A stretch of DNA of 12,892 nt from DASUPK01 sp036520315 (GCA_036520315.1 DATDJZ010000036.1:1-12892); one strand, 5' to 3'. Positions 1 through 6,772 are shown, counted from the stretch's first letter. The notes: generated by a model from the letters alone, not told the origin. Translations and numbers: made by a program.

Positions 1-366
1 GGTTGCTCCTCGTCGATCGCCGCGGGACTGAGCGCGATCGACCCGCGGTCGGAGCTGATGGTCCTGATGCTGGGTGATCAGCCCGGCGTGACCCCCGCCA
101 CCGTCCGTGCGCTGATCGCGGCGTGCGACGAGGACACCGCGCTGGCCGCGTGTCTCTACGACGACGGGCGCGGCCATCCCCTCGCCTTCGGCAGGACGCT
201 GTTCGGGGACCTGCGGGAGCTGCACGGCGACAAGGCGGTCTGGAAGCTGATGGAGCAGCGGTCCGGCGAGGTGGTCGAGGCGAGGGTCCCCGGCCCGATC
301 CCGCGCGACGTCGACACGCGGGCGGACTACGAGGCGGTCCTGGCGGAGGCAGGGAGCTCCGCGTGA
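1..366 (+). CDS. MocA-like molybdopterin cytidylyltransferase (NTP transferase), 3' part only
   Basis: The window opens inside this gene; 121 C-terminal residues are visible and the N-terminal nucleotide-binding loop is missing. The visible part carries the MobA/MocA signatures: a GCSSSIAAGL segment at the start, LGDQPGV (visible residues 24-30), GHPLAFGRTLFGDL, a GDKAVWKLM segment, and the closing DVDTRADYE. These are typical of the MobA-like NTP transferase fold (GT-A type); the GDQP and GHP...F forms fit the MocA/CoxI-neighbour branch that transfers CMP (rather than GMP) to molybdopterin for xanthine dehydrogenase/CO dehydrogenase-family enzymes. It is a cytoplasmic enzyme. Its TGA stop overlaps the GTG start of the next gene, so it is translationally coupled to the CoxD-like ATPase. 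CMP versus GMP specificity is inferred from the neighbours (XdhC, CoxD-like), not proven here. Confidence 0.85.
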   Translation, partial: GCSSSIAAGLSAIDPRSELMVLMLGDQPGVTPATVRALIAACDEDTALAACLYDDGRGHPLAFGRTLFGDLRELHGDKAVWKLMEQRSGEVVEARVPGPIPRDVDTRADYEAVLAEAGSSA

Positions 367-1283
367 GCGAGGCAGTCCGCGCCGGCGCCGAGAGCCCAGT
401 GAGTGCCGCGGTACCCGACATCGAGTCGATCAAGCGGCGACTCGACTCCGTGGACTACCTGGCCGACGATGGCCTCGCCACGGCGCTGTTCCTCTCGCTC
501 CGGCTGCCCCAGCCGCTGCTGCTCGAGGGCGAGGCCGGGGTGGGCAAGACCGAGGCGGCCAAGGCGCTGGCGGCCGCGCTCGGCACCGAGCTGATCCGGC
601 TGCAGTGCTACGAGGGCATCGACTCCTCGGAGGCGCTGTACGAGTGGAACTATCCACGCCAGCTCCTCAGGATCCGCTCGTCTGAGGCGAGCGGCGGCGA
701 ATTCGCCGAGGAGGAGCTCTTCGGCCGGGAGTTTCTGACGCCCCGGCCGCTGCTGCAGGCGATCGAGCACGATGGACCGCTGCCCGCCGTTCTGCTCGTG
801 GATGAGCTCGACCGAGCCGACGACGACTTCGAGGCGTTCCTCTTCGAGATGCTCGCGGAGTCGAGCGTCACGATCCCGGAGATCGGCACGATCCGGGCCA
901 CTCACCAGCCGGCCGTGATTTTGACCTCGAATCGCACGCGCGACCTGCACGATGCGCTCAAGCGCCGCTGCCTGTACCACTGGATCGACTACCCGAGCCC
1001 GGCGCGCGAGGTCGAGATCGTCCGGCGCCGCGTGCCGGGGACGGCGGAGGAGCTCGCGACCGAGGCGGCGGAGGCGGTTCGCCGCCTGCGCTCGAGCGAC
1101 GTCCAAAAGCCGCCGGGGATCGCGGAGACGATCGACTGGGTCGCGGCCCTCGAGCTGCTCGGGGTGGACCACCTCGATGCTTCGGCCGCCGAGCGGACCC
1201 TGGGCTCGGTGCTCAAGTACCGTGACGATCAGGAGCAGGTTTCGGAGCAGGGACTCGACCGGCTGGTGGGCACGGATGCCTGA
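363..1283 (+). CDS. MoxR-family AAA+ ATPase, CoxD-like
   Basis: A 306-residue AAA+ ATPase with Walker A GEAGVGKT (residues 56-63), Walker B VLLVDELD (143-150), a sensor-1 stretch LTSNRTRDL followed by KRRC, which probably supplies the arginine finger, and a helical lid at the C-terminus. The LIRLQCYEGID and ALYEWNYPRQLL segments are typical of MoxR proteins close to CoxD, the chaperone-like ATPase needed to mature the Mo/Cu site of CO dehydrogenase. I chose the GTG at 363 because it forms a GTGA overlap with the upstream stop and has AGGGAG at 351-356; a second GTG at 399 is possible. The open frame continues upstream to 123 but that part only overlays the MocA gene. Neighbours MocA and XdhC support a role in assembling a molybdenum hydroxylase. 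The VWA partner (CoxE) that usually accompanies such ATPases is not next to it. Confidence 0.85.
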   Translation: MSEAVRAGAESPVSAAVPDIESIKRRLDSVDYLADDGLATALFLSLRLPQPLLLEGEAGVGKTEAAKALAAALGTELIRLQCYEGIDSSEALYEWNYPRQLLRIRSSEASGGEFAEEELFGREFLTPRPLLQAIEHDGPLPAVLLVDELDRADDDFEAFLFEMLAESSVTIPEIGTIRATHQPAVILTSNRTRDLHDALKRRCLYHWIDYPSPAREVEIVRRRVPGTAEELATEAAEAVRRLRSSDVQKPPGIAETIDWVAALELLGVDHLDASAAERTLGSVLKYRDDQEQVSEQGLDRLVGTDA

Positions 1284-1298
1284 GGAAGCGAGACACCG

Positions 1299-2399
1299 AT
1301 GAAGCAAGTCATGGAGGTCGTCGGGGATTGGGTCGCCGCCGGCGATCCGGTGGCGCTGGCGACGGTCGTCGACACGAAGAAGTCGGCACCGCAGCCACCC
1401 GGAACGAAGATGGCGATCAACGAGGCGGGCCGAATGGCGGGGGCGGTCTCCGGAGGATGCGTCGAGGGGCAGGTCGTCCAGGTGGCCGAGGGCATCCTGC
1501 GGGGTGACGCGCCGCAGCTCCTCGAGTACGGAATCGCCGACGAAGACGCCTGGGATGTCGGGCTGCCTTGCGGCGGCGAGATCTCCATCTGGGTGGAGAC
1601 CTATGACGACGGCGGTCTGGGGGGCCGCTTCAGGGAGTTGGGTCTCCAGGGTGGGCGTGGAGCCCTGACCACCCTTTTGGAGGGCGCCGACGTCGGCGCA
1701 AAGCTTCTGCTCCTGGACGATGGAACGCGCGAAGGGTCCCTCGGGGACCCCGAGCTGGATGAGGCGGCCGTGGAGAGGGCGGCGTCCGCGATCTGGTCCG
1801 AGGGCAGCGAGCTCTACGAGCACGACGGGCAGACTCTGTTCGTCGACGTGGTCGCGCCACCGCCCCGGTTGATCATCTTCGGCGCGGTCGACTTCGCAGC
1901 CCAGCTTGCCGCCGCGGCGAAGCTGGCCGGCTGGCGCGCCTTCGTGGTCGATCCGCGCAAGCGCTTCGCGACCGCCGACCGCTTCCCGGAGGCCGAGCGG
2001 GTGATCGTGGCGTGGCCCGACAAGGCCCTGGACGAGCTCGGTGGAATCGACCGGGCCACCTCGATCGCGGTGCTCACCCACGACCCCAAGCTCGATGACG
2101 CCGTGCTCAAGATCGCCCTCCGCTCCGACGCCCAGTACATCGGGGCGATGGGCAGCCGGCGGGCCCAGGAGAAGCGTCGCGAGCGTCTGCTTGCCGAGGG
2201 GTTGACCGACGAGGAGCTTGGGCGCCTGGCGGCTCCGATTGGGCTCGATATCGGCGCCCTGACGGCGGCGGAGACCGGGATCTCGATCATGGGTGAGATC
2301 ACGGCCGTCCGCAGGGGGCGCGATGGCGGGCGGCTGAAGACCGTCAAGGGCCGAATCCACGACGCGGTCTCCGATCACGAGGCGGCGCCGGCTCCATGA
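1299..2399 (+). CDS. xdhC: XdhC/CoxI-family Moco insertion and maturation factor
   Basis: A 366-residue XdhC-family protein. The N-terminal XdhC/CoxI domain has AVSGGCVEGQ (residues 49-58) and VGLPCGGEISIWVE (from 87), giving the two conserved cysteines C54 and C91. The C-terminal Rossmann domain starts at RLIIFGAVDFAAQLA and contains VVDPRKRFATADRFPEAE, LTHDPKLDD, YIGAMGSRRAQEKR and a closing GLDIGALTAAETGISIMGEI. XdhC proteins bind molybdenum cofactor, protect it and promote its sulfuration before insertion into xanthine dehydrogenase-type enzymes in the cytoplasm. The ATG follows the ATPase stop by 15 bases and has AGGA at 1283-1286. The first Rossmann glycine motif reads GAVDFA rather than a classic GxGxxG, a form I recall from actinobacterial XdhC proteins. 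Its stop overlaps the next start (ATGA). Confidence 0.93.
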   Translation: MKQVMEVVGDWVAAGDPVALATVVDTKKSAPQPPGTKMAINEAGRMAGAVSGGCVEGQVVQVAEGILRGDAPQLLEYGIADEDAWDVGLPCGGEISIWVETYDDGGLGGRFRELGLQGGRGALTTLLEGADVGAKLLLLDDGTREGSLGDPELDEAAVERAASAIWSEGSELYEHDGQTLFVDVVAPPPRLIIFGAVDFAAQLAAAAKLAGWRAFVVDPRKRFATADRFPEAERVIVAWPDKALDELGGIDRATSIAVLTHDPKLDDAVLKIALRSDAQYIGAMGSRRAQEKRRERLLAEGLTDEELGRLAAPIGLDIGALTAAETGISIMGEITAVRRGRDGGRLKTVKGRIHDAVSDHEAAPAP

Positions 2400-2587
2400 T
2401 GGACCTGTTCGCCGTCTTCACGCCACTCCTCGGACACGTTGCCGGTGTCCCGGTCGAGGAGACGCTGCCCGGGGTGCTCGCAGTCGGGGCTGTCGGTGCG
2501 CGGCTCGCGGCCGAGTGGGTGCGGCGCCGGTTCCCCTGGCGCTCCGCCAGAGAGAAGGACGCCAGAGATGGAGGCCACACCGGATGA
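2396..2587 (+). CDS. Unrecognised 63-residue protein between xdhC and moaA
   Basis: I do not recognise this protein. It fits the operon precisely: its ATG overlaps the xdhC stop (ATGA at 2396-2399) and its own TGA overlaps the moaA start (ATGA at 2584-2587), and there is no other way to fill the 184 bases between xdhC and moaA. The first 40 residues are mostly hydrophobic with two apolar stretches (about 4-18, and 24-39 with LPGVLAVGAVGARLAA), followed by a basic WVRRRFPWRSAREK tail; this would fit a short membrane-anchored peptide with the tail in the cytoplasm. A second ATG immediately follows the first (2399). No cysteine, histidine cluster or metal motif is present beyond one His. No clear ribosome binding site precedes it, so translation probably depends on coupling. 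It may alternatively be a spacer ORF kept only to couple moaA translation. Confidence 0.55.
   Translation: MMDLFAVFTPLLGHVAGVPVEETLPGVLAVGAVGARLAAEWVRRRFPWRSAREKDARDGGHTG
2570..2574 (+). promoter_or_regulatory. Ribosome binding site that fixes the moaA start
   Basis: GGAGG lies nine bases before ATG 2584. It sits inside the end of the 63-residue upstream ORF and decides between this ATG and upstream in-frame alternatives. Confidence 0.7.
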
Positions 2588-3582
2588 CGCGGCGGGAGCC
2601 CCTCCGTGACGGTCACGGCCGGCTGATCGGCGACCTGCGTCTCTCGGTGGTGGACCGGTGCAACTTCCGCTGTCAGTACTGCATGCCCGCCGACGGGCTT
2701 CCCTGGCTCGACCGCTCGGAGATCCTCACCTTCGAGGAGAACGAGCGGTTGGTCGCGCTGCTGGCCTCGATGGGCGTAGGCGATCTGCGGCTGACGGGAG
2801 GCGAGCCGCTCGTCCGCCGTGAGTTTCCGAAGCTGGTCTCGATGCTGCGCGGCATCGAGGGCCTGCGCGAGATCTCCGTCACGACGAATGGCTACCTGCT
2901 CGAGCGCGACGCGGGGGCCCTGGTCAGCGCAGGGGTCGATCGGTTCAACGTGTCGGTCGATTCGCTGGCGCGAGACGCCTTCTTCAAGATCACCCGCCGG
3001 GACGCCCTGGCCCAGGTGATGCGCGGCGTGGAGGCTGTCGCCGCGTTCCCTGGGGTGGGGCCGATCAAGGTGAACGCGATCGCGATGCGCGACTTCACCG
3101 AGCGCGAGGTGCTCCGCTTCTGCGAGCTGGCCAGATCGACGGACTATCAGGTGCGGTTCATCGAGTTCATGCCGCTGGACGCCGATGGCAAGTGGGAGCC
3201 GGAGGCGGTGCTCACCGGGGGGGAGATCAGGGAGATCGCGGAGACGGTGTACAAGCTGGAGCCGCTCCCGCGTGAGCCGCACTCGACCGCTCGCGTCTAT
3301 CGCTTCGCCGACGGGGCCGGGGAGATCGGGTTCGTGAACCCCGTGTCCGAGCCGTTTTGCGCCGACTGCAACCGCATCCGGATCACCTCCGACGGCAAGT
3401 TGCGCACCTGTCTCTTCTCGATCGACGAAACCGATCTGCGCGATCCGCTGCGTTCGGGCGCGGACGACGACGAGCTGGAGGGGCTGATCCGCGACGCGGT
3501 CTGGCGCAAGGAGCTCAAGCACCGCATCAACGAGCCGGGCTTCCGCCGGCCGCCGCGGTCGATGAGCCAGATCGGCGGCTAG
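2584..3582 (+). CDS. moaA: GTP 3',8-cyclase MoaA
   Basis: A 332-residue radical SAM enzyme that, with MoaC, converts GTP to cyclic pyranopterin monophosphate, the first step of molybdenum cofactor synthesis. The N-terminal [4Fe-4S]/SAM motif CNFRCQYC gives C26, C30 and C33; GGEP follows at 72-75. The C-terminal cluster motif FCADCNRIRI...RTC gives C259, C262 and C276 (CX2CX13C), which binds the second cluster that holds GTP. The protein ends in GG, the conserved tail that inserts into the active site in this family. The open frame extends upstream to 2515, but ATG 2584 is chosen because it overlaps the preceding stop (ATGA), has GGAGG at 2570-2574, and starts 10-20 residues before the conserved GDLRLSVVDRCN as in known MoaA. 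It is the last gene of the left plus-strand block and abuts modC tail to tail. Confidence 0.97.
   Translation: MTRREPLRDGHGRLIGDLRLSVVDRCNFRCQYCMPADGLPWLDRSEILTFEENERLVALLASMGVGDLRLTGGEPLVRREFPKLVSMLRGIEGLREISVTTNGYLLERDAGALVSAGVDRFNVSVDSLARDAFFKITRRDALAQVMRGVEAVAAFPGVGPIKVNAIAMRDFTEREVLRFCELARSTDYQVRFIEFMPLDADGKWEPEAVLTGGEIREIAETVYKLEPLPREPHSTARVYRFADGAGEIGFVNPVSEPFCADCNRIRITSDGKLRTCLFSIDETDLRDPLRSGADDDELEGLIRDAVWRKELKHRINEPGFRRPPRSMSQIGG
3549..3579. terminator. Possible hairpin at the moaA/modC junction
   Basis: GCCGCCG (3549-3555) can pair with CGGCGGC (3573-3579) across a 17-base loop, right at the moaA stop. No T-run follows on either strand, and GC-rich inverted matches are common here, so this is at best a weak bidirectional terminator for two genes that have no spacer between them. 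Confidence 0.25.
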
Positions 3583-4650
3583 CTAACGCGCGACGAGCCG
3601 GGTCGCGGTCGCCTTCCAGGTGGCGGTGATCCGGGCGCCCGGACGCAAGGCCAGCGAACGGATCGATTCGACGGTCACCTCCGCCACCAGCGGTTGCGGC
3701 GAGGACAACCCGATCCGGGCGCGATTCCCGATCTCGGTCACCGATGTGACCTCGACCGCGAGGCGGTTGAGGGCCGAGCTCTCGTGTTCGGCGCCACCCG
3801 GCTCGAGGCTGATCTCCCAGGGGAAGACGAGGGCGGCGACCGGCCCATGGATCGGGTCGGTGCTCCGCAGCGCCCCTCCTCCATCCAGCTCGACCTCCGT
3901 GAGTCCGCCGGCGCCCGGCCCCGCCGTGCCGTTGAGAACCACCGCGCCCGCGAAGTCGGCGACGAAGGCGCTCGCGGGTCGCGCCGAGAGCTCCGCGGCG
4001 GTCCCGCGCTGGACGATGCGTCCCTCGTCCATGACGAAGATCTCGTCGGCCAGCATGGCCGCCTCGGAGAAGTCGTGGGTGACCACGATCGCCAGCGCAC
4101 GCGTCCCTCTCAGAGCGTGGACGAGCTCGCGGCCGGCGTGCGCACGGGTGCGGGTGTCGAGGGCGGCCAGCGGTTCGTCGAGGAGCAGGACGCTCGGGTC
4201 GCGCGCCAGCGATCGCGCCAGCGCCACCCGCTGGCGCTCGCCACCGGAAAGGGAGGTAGGGCGGGCGTCGGCAAGCCCCTCGACACCAAAGCGCCGGAGC
4301 TGCTCCAGGGCACGGCCCCGGCGATCCTGGCGCGGGCCCGGCATTCCGAAGGCGACGTTCCTCCACGCGCTCAGATGCGGGAACAGGGCGTAGTCCTGGA
4401 ACATGAATCCGCAGGCGCGCTCCTCGGGCCGGAGATCGATCCCGCGGCCCGAGTCGAGCCAAACCTCCTCTCCCATCACGACGCGTCCGGGTTCGGGTCG
4501 CCGCAGCCCGGCGATGATGCGGAGCACGGTCGACTTGCCGGCCCCGGACGACCCGACGATCGCCGCGCAGCCGTCCCCGTCGACCTGCAGCTCGACGTCG
4601 AGTTCCATGTCGCGAAGCTGATCTCGCGCTCTGACCTCGAGGCCTCTCAT
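3583..4650 (-). CDS. modC: Molybdate ABC transporter ATP-binding protein ModC
   Basis: A 355-residue ABC ATPase. Visible motifs are Walker A GSSGAGKST (33-41), Q-loop MFQDYALFPH (Q85), signature LSGGERQ (134-140), Walker B VLLLDE (154-159), D-loop ALD and the switch histidine H192 in VVTHD. After about residue 230 the nucleotide-binding domain gives way to a C-terminal region (NRLAVEVTSVTEIGNRARIGL onward) that matches a TOBE/Mop-like regulatory domain, which in ModC can bind molybdate and slow import. It powers molybdate uptake through ModB at the cytoplasmic face. Its ATG overlaps the modB stop by four bases (4647-4650), and its stop abuts the moaA stop exactly. Length is usual for ModC. 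Sulfate or thiosulfate importers share the fold, but the modA/modB neighbours and Mo locus make molybdate the clear choice. Confidence 0.93.
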   Translation of the reverse strand: MRGLEVRARDQLRDMELDVELQVDGDGCAAIVGSSGAGKSTVLRIIAGLRRPEPGRVVMGEEVWLDSGRGIDLRPEERACGFMFQDYALFPHLSAWRNVAFGMPGPRQDRRGRALEQLRRFGVEGLADARPTSLSGGERQRVALARSLARDPSVLLLDEPLAALDTRTRAHAGRELVHALRGTRALAIVVTHDFSEAAMLADEIFVMDEGRIVQRGTAAELSARPASAFVADFAGAVVLNGTAGPGAGGLTEVELDGGGALRSTDPIHGPVAALVFPWEISLEPGGAEHESSALNRLAVEVTSVTEIGNRARIGLSSPQPLVAEVTVESIRSLALRPGARITATWKATATRLVAR

Positions 4651-5447
4651 GGTGCTCCGCCGCCGAGGATCGCCGACCGTCCCAGGAACTTGACCGAGAG
4701 CAGCAGAGCGGCGGAGACGATCACGAGGACGCCCGAGAGCGCCAGGGCGGCGGTGAAATCGTCACTGAAGCGGGCGAAGATCGCGAGCGGCACCGTCTGG
4801 GTGATCCCCTGGAACGATCCGGCGAACATCAGCGTCGCTCCGAACTCGCCAAGGGCCCGCCCCCAGGCCAGCGCGATGCCCGAGGCGATGCCCTGGCCCG
4901 CGGATGGCACCGCGACTCGGATGAAGGCGCGCGCCTCGGTTGCCCCCAACGTGCGCGCGGCGTCCAACAGGTTGCGATCCACAGCGGCGAATGCCTCCTG
5001 CGCCTGACGCAGGTAGAAGGGCGCCGCGACGAAGGTGAGCGCGACGACCACCCCCGCCGTCTGCAGCACCAGCTGGATTCCGGCGTCATCGAGCGCGCTG
5101 CCGAACAGTCCCTCGGGACCGAAGGCGGCGAGCAGGGCGATGCCGGCGACGGCCGGCGGGAGGACGAGGGGCAGCTCGATCAACGTGACCACCACCGAGC
5201 GCCCGCGGAACTCCCGCGTGGCGAGCAGATAGGCCGCGGGCGTTCCCACGATCACGATGATCGCGAGCGCGGCGAGGGACGTCTTCAGGCTGAGCCAGAG
5301 CGCGTCCCGGGCGTCCTGCTCCCCGAGACTGCTGATCAGATCGCCCGGGGAGGTGTGAACGAAGATCGCGACGATCGGGAGCGTCAGGAAGGCGAGCACC
5401 AGGGACAGGGCGAGGAAGAGCCCAACGGCAAAAGCCGCCCTGCGCAT
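4647..5447 (-). CDS. modB: Molybdate ABC transporter permease ModB
   Basis: A 266-residue inner-membrane permease of the binding-protein-dependent type (BPD_transp_1). There are about six hydrophobic segments: an N-terminal one (about 5-30), then stretches around LAALAIIVIVGTPAAYLLA, LPLVLPPAVAGIALLAAF, LVLQTAGVVVALTFVAA, a segment including GIALAWGRALGEFGATLMF, and the C-terminal LALSGVLVIVSAALLLSV. The cytoplasmic EAA loop that docks ModC is AARTLGATEARAFIRVAVP, with GIALAWGRALGEFGA following as is typical of ModB/CysT-type permeases. It forms the translocation path for molybdate delivered by ModA. Its start overlaps the modA stop by one base (TGATG) and its stop overlaps the modC start, so the three subunits are translationally coupled. 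Confidence 0.95.
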   Translation of the reverse strand: MRRAAFAVGLFLALSLVLAFLTLPIVAIFVHTSPGDLISSLGEQDARDALWLSLKTSLAALAIIVIVGTPAAYLLATREFRGRSVVVTLIELPLVLPPAVAGIALLAAFGPEGLFGSALDDAGIQLVLQTAGVVVALTFVAAPFYLRQAQEAFAAVDRNLLDAARTLGATEARAFIRVAVPSAGQGIASGIALAWGRALGEFGATLMFAGSFQGITQTVPLAIFARFSDDFTAALALSGVLVIVSAALLLSVKFLGRSAILGGGAP

Positions 5448-6235
5448 CAGCCGGCCGGAGGCTTGAAGCCGGCCTCCCCGAGCGCCGTGGCCCCGTCCCC
5501 TCTGAGCAGCCCGTCGATGAAGGTGCGGGCTCCGTCAGGGTTCTTCGCCCCGGTGACCACGGCCGCGCCGTAGGCGACATTCGGCTGCAGGTCCGCCGGC
5601 AGCTGGATCGCCTTCAGCTGACCGTTGGTGGCGGTCACGTCGGTGATGTAGACGAAGCCGGCGTCGGCCGCTCCCTGGGTGAGCTTGCCGGAGATGCCGC
5701 TCACATCGGGCTCCTCGGAGCGCACGTTGTCGTAGATCGCATTGCGCTGGTCGGCGGGAAGGTGGTCCAGGACCTCACGCGTATAAGAGCCGACCGGAAC
5801 CGACGGATCGCCCATCACGATCGAGGTGCCGGGTTTGGTCAGGTCGTCGAGGGAGTCGATCTGGGAATCCTGCGGGACCGCCAGCACCAGCGCGTTGGTC
5901 GCGAACACCGTCGGCTCCCCGACGAGGCCCTCCTTATGGAGCTCGTCGGGCAGGGTCGTATTTGCCGCCGCGTAGATGTCCGGCCTGACCCCCTGGCGGA
6001 TCTGGGCGGCGAGCTCGTCCGATCCTGCGAACGACATCTTGGCGTCGATGCCGGCGGCGTCCACGTAGTCGTTGAAGGCCGTGTCGAGGGATGCCGCGGC
6101 GGAGACGACCAGCTGATCGGAGTCGTCGCTCCCGCCCCCGCAGCCCGCCATACCTGCCAGGCAGGCTGCCGCAACGGCGAGCACGGCAACGCGGCGGGTG
6201 CTCCCTTTGACGGCGGGCATTCGCGCGCCGATCAT
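5447..6235 (-). CDS. modA: Molybdate-binding lipoprotein ModA
   Basis: A 262-residue extracytoplasmic substrate-binding protein. The N-terminus is a lipoprotein signal: basic RR at 14-15, hydrophobic 16-30, then MAGC with the lipidated cysteine at C32 and a GGGSDDSD linker. The mature part begins LVVSAAASLDTAF and carries SFAGSDELAAQI, RPDIYAAANT, NALVLAVP, MGDPSVPVGSYTREVL and DAGFVYITDVTA, all typical of ModA (PBP type II). It captures molybdate (probably also tungstate) outside the membrane and passes it to ModBC. No Shine-Dalgarno-like run precedes ATG 6235; instead a TGCATATGCA palindrome abuts the start codon. A later in-frame ATG at 6220 is possible but has no better ribosome site. The gene lies 29 bases after the HTH-Mop regulator on the same strand. 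Confidence 0.95.
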   Translation of the reverse strand: MIGARMPAVKGSTRRVAVLAVAAACLAGMAGCGGGSDDSDQLVVSAAASLDTAFNDYVDAAGIDAKMSFAGSDELAAQIRQGVRPDIYAAANTTLPDELHKEGLVGEPTVFATNALVLAVPQDSQIDSLDDLTKPGTSIVMGDPSVPVGSYTREVLDHLPADQRNAIYDNVRSEEPDVSGISGKLTQGAADAGFVYITDVTATNGQLKAIQLPADLQPNVAYGAAVVTGAKNPDGARTFIDGLLRGDGATALGEAGFKPPAG

Positions 6236-6246
6236 TGCATATGCAC
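6235..6246. promoter_or_regulatory. Candidate HTH-Mop operator at the modA start
   Basis: TTGCATATGCAC contains the perfect palindrome TGCATATGCA (6236-6245) and touches the modA ATG. It matches TTGCCTATGCAA at 6678-6689 at 10 of 12 positions. It lies in the short gap between the HTH-Mop gene and modA, so a bound protein here could block or start modA transcription separately from the upstream gene. Function is inferred from position and repetition. Confidence 0.45.
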
Positions 6247-6264
6247 TACATAGGTAGAAGTCTC

Positions 6265-6651
6265 TTAGTCCGCTCGGTCGATCATCACCGAGGTCGCCTT
6301 CACCGTGGCCGTGGCCCGAGTGCCCTCCACGAGCCCCAGCTCCTCGACCGAGTCCCGGGTGATCGCGGCGGTGATCAGGTGAGGTCCGGCCTGGATCTCC
6401 ACCAGGGCCATGACTCCCGCGACCTCCACGGAGGTGACCGTCCCGGGGAACCTGTTTCGCGCCGAGAACGAGTCGTCCGTTCGGTGGCGCATCGGCGCTC
6501 GCCGCAGCCGGTCCACCTCGCTCGCCGGCACCTGGCGTCGGTTGCGCGAGTCTCGCCTGGTGCGGAGCTTCCCCGCACCGTCCCAGCGGCGCAGAGTGTC
6601 GACGCTTACGCCGATCGCCCGCGCGGCCTCGCCCATGCTCAGATCGGTCAT
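6265..6651 (-). CDS. Small HTH-Mop (TOBE) molybdate-responsive regulator
   Basis: A 128-residue two-domain protein. Residues 1-50 form a MerR/excisionase-like helix-turn-helix (MGEAARAIGVSVDTLRRWDGAGKL, with RDSRNRRQVPASEVDRL as the wing). After a short linker, residues about 61-128 are a single Mop/TOBE domain (SARNRFPGTVTSVEV to VKATSVMI), the fold that binds molybdate in ModE and molbindins. It is not a classic ModE, which has a LysR-like winged helix and paired Mop domains. It heads the modABC block and faces mop-moeA across the divergent region, so it is most likely the local molybdate-dependent regulator, perhaps an autoregulated repressor. There is no Shine-Dalgarno-like run before ATG 6651; an AGTATG complement (CATACT) at 6659-6664 ends 7 bases before the ATG, which would suit a leaderless transcript. 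Confidence 0.88.
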   Translation of the reverse strand: MTDLSMGEAARAIGVSVDTLRRWDGAGKLRTRRDSRNRRQVPASEVDRLRRAPMRHRTDDSFSARNRFPGTVTSVEVAGVMALVEIQAGPHLITAAITRDSVEELGLVEGTRATATVKATSVMIDRAD

Positions 6652-6658
6652 CGCCGTG

Positions 6659-6664
6659 AGTATG
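6659..6664 (-). promoter_or_regulatory. Possible -10 box for the HTH-Mop/modABC transcript
   Basis: On the minus strand CATACT (five of six bases of TATACT) lies seven bases before the regulator's ATG, and TTGCAT sits 19 bases further upstream inside the palindrome at 6678-6689. The -35 match is weak and the spacing long, but the layout would put the palindrome over the -35 region of a leaderless promoter. Confidence 0.35.
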
Positions 6665-6677
6665 GCAGCCGGCCCGT

Positions 6678-6689
6678 TTGCCTATGCAA
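6678..6689. promoter_or_regulatory. Candidate HTH-Mop operator in the divergent control region
   Basis: TTGCCTATGCAA has inverted half-sites TTGC/GCAA around a four-base centre. It lies between the divergently read HTH-Mop regulator (start 6651) and mop (start 6778) and resembles the site at 6235-6246. A MerR-like HTH dimer would suit such a short dyad. It does not resemble the E. coli ModE box. Assignment to this regulator is inferred. Confidence 0.45.
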
Positions 6690-6691
6690 GA

Positions 6692-6723
6692 GCCTCCACG
6701 CCACCCACGCCGGCGCGTGAGGC
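6692..6723 (+). promoter_or_regulatory. Imperfect hairpin in the region upstream of mop
   Basis: GCCT-CACGC (6692-6701, with one bulged C at 6696) pairs with GCGTGAGGC (6715-6723), giving nine base pairs and a 13-base loop. An alternative small hairpin, CACGC-CGGC-GCGTG (6706-6719), uses the same 3' arm, so the two are mutually exclusive. It ends 54 bases before the mop start. It may be a leader structure or just GC-rich chance pairing. Confidence 0.3.
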
Positions 6724-6766
6724 GGATGATTTAGCCTCGTCCCCACAGGGAGAAAGCCGCGGCCAG

Positions 6767-6772
6767 AGGAGG
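6767..6772 (+). promoter_or_regulatory. Strong ribosome binding site of mop
   Basis: AGGAGG lies five bases before ATG 6778, one of the best Shine-Dalgarno matches in the window and in contrast to the absent ones of the divergent regulator and modA. Confidence 0.75.

Noticed and set aside
327..2378. A 683-codon open frame on the minus strand opposite the CoxD-like ATPase and xdhC
   Set aside because: It is antisense to two well-supported genes, has Arg/Leu/Gly/Pro-rich composition without recognisable motifs, and long antisense frames are expected in GC-rich coding DNA.
2400..2583. A Moco riboswitch upstream of moaA
   Set aside because: moaA is embedded in an operon behind a coupled ORF, and I see no long leader or recognisable Moco RNA fold; the space is coding.
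2344..3522. A 392-codon open frame on the minus strand opposite moaA
   Set aside because: It lies opposite moaA, whose catalytic motifs are all intact, and its translation shows no domain.
3694..5007. A 437-codon open frame on the plus strand opposite modC and modB
   Set aside because: Antisense shadow of modBC, whose motifs and overlaps are clear; the translation is low-complexity and charged.
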